From Anisakis pegreffii (taxonomy: Eukaryota > Nematoda > Chromadorea > Rhabditida > Anisakidae): 64,000 bases of DNA. Numbering within the stretch: the stretch's first letter is position 1; each line of letters starts with the position of its first letter. The notes under the pieces were generated by a model, which did no database searches, was not told the origin of the DNA, and worked only from the letters and a program-made list of their open reading frames with translations. Shown piece after piece: positions 56,741-64,000 of the stretch. Location: NCBI GenBank assembly GCA_035041965.1, contig JAPYMA010000052.1, positions 219,579 through 283,578 on the forward strand, read 5' to 3'. The translations under genes were made by a program, and so were the position numbers.

Positions 56741-56820
56741 CTATAGTATGCATGTGCGAACAGCGAAAAGACAAGGATAACACCGACACTAATTGCTGTG
56801 ATGAGATCGGTTTGGCTCAT
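56741..56820 (-). CDS. Lone first exon S
   Basis: An ATG at 56818-56820 opens MSQTDLITAISVG, a helix at about 7-22 and AHAYYR, closing in phase 2 at CTATAG|GTAAGA, an excellent donor. This is a complete family exon 1 without its own later exons. It could splice to exon 2 of gene R, 1,008 b away, as an alternative first exon since the phases match, or be the remnant of a deleted gene. Confidence 0.45.
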
Positions 56821-57770
56821 CAACTCTTTGCAGTTCAATTTCAGAAATATTTGAACAGCAACGACAGTGATGATTACTGTGAGCAGTCAAGTAAATTCCA
56901 TACTATTGTACGGGAAATTTATCAATCATTTTTATGAATTGTCATCGGATGATTTTGCTCCGTAGATACCAACAAACCAAATGTTACGAGACTGTAGTCA
57001 CAATAATTGCAATGACTTGATTAATGAAGGATGTGAAGGATGGAGCGATACATTGATTAGGAACGTTGTCACGCAATTATTCATTGATGCAGATGAAAAC
57101 ATACTGATTCACTGATGTTTAGAGCCAAAAAAAACAATTCGGCCACTGCAACAAACGTTCCTATTAATTATACAGTTCAAATGCTTCTTCAACACTCAAT
57201 TATCCAGCTTTTATGTACGACTCAACGATCAAAGACACATACCAAAAACCATTCATGTGAGATATAACCATTTTTACATTGGAATATCTCAGTTTTGTCA
57301 TTGCATGAGGTGCAGATAATCTTGAAAATTAATTCTCCTCATACATTACCTCTTCACTCCGAAAAAGTCATTGAAAAATGATAAACAGAACGGCGTTGAA
57401 TTTCAGAAGAAGTAAGCTTGAACCAGTCTTCAGTATCTCAAATAGCGACATATGAAAATTCCAAAGTGGTGTTCCAGCGGATTGTTCTATCATTATGAAA
57501 TGACCATAGTGAATATCCAATTGTAATTCGTTTGTAAAATTGCTCAAATGATCTTTTTCTTCCGTGTGCGTCATTGCTGCTAAAGAAGTTAGTGCAGGTA
57601 ATTAATTCAAGATAACTGTCGAATTCTGAGGAAATAATCGCCACAATCCTCAACTGTCCATCAGATTTCTTAATTCTGAACATTAATGTTCATCAGAGAA
57701 AGTGAGCGCACCACTGTTACTTCGGAGTCTCTCGTTGAAAAGGAATCAATTCGAATTCATTAGTCGGAAC
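56821..57770. other. Spacer right of first exon S
   Basis: Nothing recognised before the MITE that starts at 57771. Confidence 0.35.
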
Positions 57771-57952
57771 AAGTGATGTCTCTGTAGCACGCTTTTGAAA
57801 ACTGTTCTATTCTGTTCGTTTGGGCTCAAAAACGGCTCTATTCTGTTCCAAACTGTTCCTTCCTCAGTTACGAACTGTTCTATTCTATTCCATGGAACAG
57901 AACAGGAATATAACAGGAATAGAACAGTTTAACTGGAACAGAGACATCACTA
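57771..57952. mobile_element. hAT-like MITE with 8-b target duplication
   Basis: 182 b. The left end AAGTGATGTCTCTG and the inverted right end TAGTGATGTCTCTG match over 13 bases. The inside is a near-palindrome built of AACAGAATAG/CTATTCTGTT pieces. The flanks are GTCGGAAC (57763-57770) and GTTGGAAC (57953-57960), an 8-b duplication with one change, the hAT signature. It has no coding capacity. Confidence 0.8.
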
Positions 57953-58573
57953 GTTGGAACTGTGCAGAAAGTGAAGAAAACGATATCTTTCCTTCCGAAT
58001 ATATTTTACTAACAATTGAATCATATTACAATCGAATTCGATTTCACTATTAGTTTCGAAACGCATATACAATGCATACATGTAAACAAATATATGTACA
58101 AACAACATCGTAGACACAATGTCAAAAAACTCAGCATTTCATTGAAACGGATACATATTAACGGATTATCAACAGAATCCATACAATACGGAGATATACG
58201 TTTGAAGAGGCAGTTCAGCCGTTTCAAATGAATGCCACATTGAGCTTAACATGCACGAACACACATACATTATGGATTACAATAAATTTTGAAAGTATGT
58301 TTCCAAACATATACTTCACTATCTCTTTTTTTTCGACATTTCATTGAATATTTCATGACATTAACACATTTCACCTCGGAATCAACAAAGAGAATCACTT
58401 TTTTCGTGTGGATTTCGAACAAACTTTGAGATCAAGAACAAATTTGGACGGAAAATGCTGAATATATCAAAAATTTGAACACAGGAAAACATTTTGTTCC
58501 ATTTGATGGTACTGTAGCCATAGCAGTACAATGGTTGCATGGTTTACATTGCTGCGATGTGAATTGTTAAAAT
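57953..58573. other. Spacer: 3' side of gene T
   Basis: AT-rich, no gene. No clear minus-strand AATAAA was found within 500 b of the gene T stop. Confidence 0.4.
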
Positions 58574-59905
58574 TTACGAACACGATTCTGGACGATTGCA
58601 TACCGATGAATATGGTGGAGGCGGCGAGTCGTCAACGCCATTCAATTCAACTGGTCTTGGCACTGGCTGTCGAATCAAGGGAGGTGCACTTGTGTTGCAG
58701 TGATTTTGTCCGGAAAGGGAAGATGATGCCGCAAGTGGTGGCCGATAGGCTGGATACTGTGTTGAAGGCGATTCTGATGTTGTATGCGACACAGCAGCTG
58801 CGATTTCTGAAGTTGAAATTTCTGGTAGTTAACATCATCAAAATCGTCCAATACAATAGGCATTTCTGGTAGCCATTGGTTCAAAATAATAGCCAGCCTA
58901 CTTTTGAGAATACGCCTAACTATCGATATCCTATACTGAAACGCCGAAAACTCGAAAATAACTTCACATCCACTGTCTAATAGTTCATACTCATACTGGG
59001 TGGGGAGATGTGATAATTAAGCGAATGGAAAAATCAAACTGTTGAAAAATTGATGGGAACCAACCATCATCACTGAAACGTCGAGCGTTGACTACCCTGA
59101 TGGGACCTTCATGCGCTCGAGGTGGATAGAATTTCTGCTCACGGTAACACCTGAAGTAGTGGCAAAATATGCATGATTAAGAAGAGTTACGATTATGATT
59201 CTCTTCCGAAAAAAGATTAATGAACACGTTGATGACTTCCTTGAATTATACTAGAATGATCACTTATCACCTCATGGAGTAGCAATGTTTCCATAAGAAT
59301 TGGGCACGGATTGTGTGCAATTGTTGCTAAACAAATTTACAGTTTTACTTGCTCATGCACGGTTTCCACTTTTGCGAAAACACTTGAAGGTGGATGTTAA
59401 TAAGCCGAAATGATTGCTTGAAACAGTGTAATAAACTGATTTGTTCACTGCATCAGAATCATAAAGCTCGACTCATCTCGCAGACTCTCGAATGCCAAAA
59501 GATGGCTTTCTCAGACACTCATGTGGAGGCTGTTTCTGAATTCGTTACTACATTCACATCGTGCTTAAACACTAAAACTCTATTTATCAATGGCACGATT
59601 GTTCAAGTGGCTCGTGATGGGAATTTCGTTTTTGAAAAGTGGATAAAAGTAACGTGTTGAAATTGTTTAAAACCTTTTGTGTTTGATAGAATGAAGAAAA
59701 TAAAATGAGAGATTTGCAACCTGTTCGGTTAATTTTACAAAAGAGATATTGTGGGAAAATTTGATTCAAAATTATGCATCTGGATTGTTCATAGAACATT
59801 GAATTGCCACGAATATCATCAGGCCTACCTGTACACAACATATGCGACCATCAACAGGAGACAGAGAAAGATAAACCCAATTGACATGAACGGATAAGTG
59901 ATCAT
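58574..59905 (-). CDS. Gene T: intact outer member, C-terminal PPxY
   Basis: Exons 59829-59905, 59065-59150 and 58574-58806 give about 131 residues. Exon 1 starts MITYPF, with a helix at about 6-23 and AYVVYR. TTGGTTTTAG, an acceptor-like stretch, lies two bases before the ATG. Exon 2 is CYREQKFYPPRAHEG and further residues ending RRFSDD, with a GTTGG donor like gene Q. The last exon carries QYPAYRPP, then PVPRPVELNG, and closes with SPPPPYSSV about ten residues from the end. Intron 1 is long for the family (678 b). This is the right-most clear member and among the most diverged, so motifs shared with B and P (second PPxY, RPxx, Pro-rich start) are probably ancestral. Confidence 0.65.
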
Positions 59906-60392
59906 CACTAAAACCAACCGCATTTAGGTGGATAAATTTTCAGTCAATGCAACAAATAAACACTATCGAATCAGTCTCTAAAAATCGTCACTTAATTGAA
60001 TGGAACTTTCTTCTGAACTATCTAATCAATGAAGCGTTTCGGATAGAATCATCAAACATCTCGAATAGCATTGAAACATCTTTAATATTTGAATGATAAG
60101 AAATAATAATCGATAAGATTAAACGAAATGATTCAATATGAAATGAACGATGACTGAACGACAAAGGATAATCGATAAAAAATGATTCACAACGAACCAG
60201 TTTGTGAACTGCGTAGCTGAACACTGATCACTCACTATGACCGAACTGTGTGCCTAACTGAACGAGAAACACGATCTTCAGAACGATCACTCGTCATCGG
60301 AAACCTGAGACGAACCTGATAGATCGCAATCACAACGCATGATGTGGTACGTGAGGGCTTCAGCGAGCATCGCCTTGAATACGATCACGCTT

Positions 60393-60468
60393 GAGGAATT
60401 TGCTAATCGTCATTGCTAATTGTGAGGAATTTGCTAATCGTCATTGCTAATTGTGAGGAATTTGCTAA
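60393..60468. repeat. 31-b tandem repeat, about 2.4 copies
   Basis: GAGGAATTTGCTAATCGTCA plus 11 further bases, repeated exactly, then a partial third copy ending GAGGAATTTGCTAA. Confidence 0.9.
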
Positions 60469-60889
60469 GGTCTCGCTTCTCGCCTCCAGAGCATTTGTTT
60501 CTCTGTAGAATATTACAAAGTGCTTCGAATTTAAACACACAAGAGTCTTTTGGTGGGCGAACCTCTTGCCTTTTTTAATTCTACTGCACGATGTATTTCA
60601 CCGCATTGAAAAGAAAACATTCCTAATAGTGAGAAAGATGGGCAATGATAGATGAACTATATTGAATGAAAGGCGATGCTACGGTGATGACGAAATACAA
60701 AGCAAGGGTGATGACATTGTGAAATTCTTGTTCATGCTCGATAAAAAACGAAATTCGAGTCGACGCTATTATACGACGATTCATCTTTCCATTACCGCCT
60801 TTAGTGGTAAACAGCAAATACTACAGCAAATGAATAAGTTGTGACTGATTAATGTGTGATTCGAAATGAGTGCGTTACCAAAATTTCAT

Positions 60890-60975
60890 CTAATCCTAAA
60901 ATCCTGGATTGTTTCAGAACCTAAATCCCAAGATCGGGATTTAAGAGTGGAGATCTCCTAGTCCCTTGCAAACAC
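60890..60975. mobile_element. Short fragment related to the 28271 hAT-like element
   Basis: Contains inverted CCTAAATCCCAAGATCGGGA / GGGATTTAAG pieces and ends CTTGCAAACACTAC, the mirror of the right end at 29022-29032 (TGCAAACCCTA). Its left border is unclear. Confidence 0.4.
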
Positions 60976-63900
60976 TACTTGCGATTAGACGCATGTACAA
61001 TATAGCTTAGAGTATGGGTGATCTCTGTGCTGACAACGTTCATAAAACTTGAGAGCATTGTAAGTTTTCAAAAAATGAGTAATGCCTATCAAGATGATAA
61101 CTGCAAATACTGGTGCATATTAGTGCAGAGGAACCATTCAAATGATGTAAGCGCACCAATGAAGCAACAGCTGGGATGAATTATCCACTCAAGGATAGAT
61201 CGCTCGAAGGCATTAACCACACCGAGACGAGTATCGATTTGTTTCTAAGTGCTATGTTACAGCACTTATGTCATTACTTCATTTTAAGTGTATTGTTTTG
61301 CACTCTCATGCAAACTCCGCAGAATTTTCCAACACTATTGCTCCGGCTCCGTTCAAATCAAAACAACCTTTGGATGACTCCCTCTCAACGACTCCATTAA
61401 ACTGTTGAAACAGGGAAGAGATCTGCTAGACAGCATACTGAAATTGAAACTAAAGTCAGCACATTATGCAATCCAATAATGGTCACGCTACTGATAGAAG
61501 TAGCTCCGATAATCGCTAATTCCCTAAAATAAATAATCTTATTGCGCTAAAAATAATCCGCTATTAGTTCAAGAACTTTTCGCTAAATGGCCGCAATTTG
61601 GAGAAAGAAGCGAAATTACCCGTCAAAGCACTATTCAGCTAAAATTAGTCCACTAATCGCGACTTTCCAATCATCCCTCAAAATGTGCAGTTGCAACGCT
61701 TATTTGTCTGGCGGAAAAGCCATCACTGGCTCAATAAATAGTTATTATTCAAATATTAAGCAAAAGATCATCATCACAACAATCAACATGGATCATTAAC
61801 AAAAATGCACTTCAGCAATCAAAAAAATAACCAAGCTAAGGCGACAAAATTTAATGATTGGAATCAATTAACTGACAACAGCACACATTAGTGACAATCG
61901 GCATCCGATCGACGATCGCTCGGAAAAATCCGTCAAATTTCCGTTGGATTTCCGACTATCGGATTTCGACTGAATAATTTTCAACAGTCGGTCGCAACTG
62001 CGAATGTCGGAATTCCGATAAAATTTGTAATCAGTCGGATTCCAATCGAACACACCCGACATTTGGTCTGGAATTCCAATTTCGATGGGCATGATCATTC
62101 GTCAGGATGTCACCAATAGACTGCACCACACTTTCGCATTCGTTTTTAAGAACTGCTACTTCTTCATTCAACATGTTGAACGGTGCAGCCGATAATTTCG
62201 ATCGTTTTGCTACGATAATATCCTTTCTTACATGAGCATATGCTCCACTGGTGCTTCACAAGGCAAGCTCATAAATCTTATTCTTGTGAATTTTCATTAG
62301 ATTACAAGAAACTGCTACCTCCTTACACGGTTCCATGCGCCTTCTAATGTATTTATTCATTTGCATTTCCTCCTTTAACGCTTCACCCTTCACCTATCAG
62401 ATTCACTTGACTCTGACCACGAATGTTTCTGTTGATTCGATTGCATGTGAAAATGCATGTGTTGTATTGGAAGACTACATCGGAAGCGACTTGTTTACTC
62501 GAAATGAAAAGAACAACAGACAGAAGAACAAAGAACAAAATAACAATAGAACAATACGAATCACTCTCAAATAATCAATACCACACGATCACTGCAGTGC
62601 ATACATGATCATCACTTTTTTCGTTGTTTCACTAGAAAAAAATCATTGGCAACATTTCTCTATTACCAATCAGTGAATATCAACAACTTCGTCATAATTT
62701 TATCACAATTACGTTTTTTTATCATTACTTCCGGAGAATTATTTTCACTCAGTTCCACCATTTCTTTGTTCATTTTTACGGAACACATTAGATTCACTGT
62801 TTTGAAGAGTCTTTTTAAACTTCATCGCCATTATCATGGATTCATTAAATGTTCATTGTCACAATTCGAATGTCATTGAAAATGTTCTGCAAATGCGAAA
62901 GCAGTGATGATAACTCATCGTTTCATTGTACTCATGATTACTCATGTTATATTTTGCTTGAGTCCGCATGCTTCATCACCATGATTCGCACTATCAATTC
63001 ACGATAATTCCGATTGATCCTTACTCAGTGAATTTCAGCTTGGTAATTGTTTTCGAGTGCTAACCACGCTCCTCAGCTATTCAGCAAGCAGCTATTCAGC
63101 TATCAAAGTGCTTTCATCAATCAATCGACTTTCGGAATATCTCACTATTGTAAGTATTCAATTCCATTGTCATTACTACGCGACACTCATTAACTTTCTG
63201 ATATCCGCTCTTAACCTCCGATATATTGACATTTTCTTAGCCTTATCAGCATTGATGCGTGATTTCAGAAATTTTTCTTTGTTCCAGACTAATTTTATAT
63301 GTTGATTGTGCCCATCCAAGTTAAATTTGAAGTATTGCAGTGAAATATTCTATCATCGTTACGTACCGGTCAATATCACAGTCATAGTTATCGCCACTGA
63401 AGTGCATTTATCGCTCATCAGCCGATTCCTCTGTTTTTACATCCGTTTCGGCAATCATCGATACCATTGCTATCCACATCGTTACCTGAATACGTTATTC
63501 TAATTATTATCATCACAGTAATTGGTATCTTATTTCACGTCAGCTCGTAATTGTGATTCGTATCGTTATTACTGTTGGTACCAATATAATCGCCACAGTC
63601 AATCGCACTTCAAACACTTCAAATTGCGTCATCAAAACCGGTACGTTTTGAGTTACATTTTCATGATCATATTCACTTTGAACTCAGTTCAACTCCGAAG
63701 TCACGTCAGATTGAACTTCGTTTCTGCCATCAGCACAATCTCTTTCGAGACTGTGCTCCTTGATATTTTGCTGATTACTGAAGGATTCGTTACAACATCC
63801 ATTTGGCTAACTCTATTCAATTTCAGGTTTTTTTAAATCAACAGTAAAGAAATTTACTTGTTGATTTCGTTGATATCAAAGCATCGACTTATCGTTCATC

Positions 63901-64000
63901 TCGTGTGTTCTTGACGGAAACACACTTCGAGTGAATTTTCGTAAAAAATTATCATCTTCTCGTAAGTTTTGAATCTACTTTTAATGAATCATTTCAGTTC

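Larger units (their letters stand above)
59906..64000. other. Right end, no gene recognised
   Basis: Short open frames only, mostly on the plus strand, with no splice pattern tying them together. Within it lie a 31-b tandem repeat and a fragment related to the 28271 element. Bases 61890-62090 are rich in TCGGATTTC/GGAATTCC-type inverted pieces that could be another fold-back element, but I could not define its ends. Confidence 0.4.

Noticed and set aside
60623..60817. Possible hydrophobic exon (NVITLALYFVITVA) near the right end
   Set aside because: No GT donor follows in the family phase and no later exons are found.
62160..63836. Run of plus-strand frames of 60-104 residues
   Set aside because: Composition is that of AT-rich non-coding DNA, there is no splice pattern linking them, and no recognisable domain.

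Overview
The window looks like nuclear DNA of an invertebrate animal. It is AT-rich, intron-containing and has no long uninterrupted gene. A nematode is the leading guess, based on doubled ACTGATAA (GATA-factor) sites, RTE-type LINE tails and splice acceptors directly before start codons in some copies. That assignment is an inference.

The dominant content, from about 2.7 to 60 kb, is one tandem gene family on the minus strand: about 21 loci, including broken ones. The standard gene has three exons. Exon 1 encodes a short, probably outside-facing N-terminus and one membrane helix ending in a Cys-rich turn, and closes in phase 2. Exon 2 is short, basic or Cys-rich, and closes in phase 1. The last exon is Pro-rich, often with one or two PPxY motifs and sometimes a C-terminal V-F-V, V-F-M or L-F-V tail. 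Two loci keep an extra exon between exons 2 and last. The exon boundaries are my own reading, tied together by constant splice phases, constant intron lengths (intron 1 mostly 330-500 b, last intron mostly 240-350 b) and a conserved AATAAA downstream.

Layout, left to right (gene direction is right to left): 1-2763 has a dispersed repeat and no recognisable gene; A (2764-3812, tentative); B (5305-6561, two PPxY); C (8242-9548, pseudogene); D (11614-12811, intact); E (14341-15474, Asn-Pro-Ala-Lys repeat tail, no PPxY); F (18439-20380, a chimera with 13-14 copies of a 36-b repeat in exon 2); G (22065-23335, intact); H (25119-26032, no start codon, duplicated last exon); I (27891-27925, orphan exon); K (29424-30567, damaged splice site); L (33130-33981, exons fused, tail cut by an insertion); J (35316-35467, orphan exon); M (36371-37777, four exons); N (39703-40796, PPxY lost); an orphan exon fragment (43224-43340); O (44167-46682, large Ser/Thr/Pro repeat exon with frameshifts); P (48402-49573, intact); Q (52274-53206, frameshifted tail); R (55198-56152); S (56741-56820, lone first exon); T (58574-59905, intact). 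The middle copies (5-40 kb) are most alike even in introns and spacers; the outer copies are more diverged. This suggests recent expansion in the middle.

Mobile elements include two copies of the same RTE-type LINE tail sitting in the 3'UTRs of D and F, a decayed CR1/jockey-type LINE tail, a hAT-like MITE with an 8-b target duplication, and several other insertions datable because neighbouring paralogues show the empty site. From 60 to 64 kb I see no gene.

Taken together, the array encodes a family of small single-pass membrane proteins with a fast-changing ectodomain, a Cys-rich juxtamembrane segment and a tail that could recruit WW-domain proteins (for example Nedd4-type ligases) and PDZ proteins. 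This is the architecture of Shisa-like, WBP1 and CYYR1 adaptors, though I cannot show homology to any of them.
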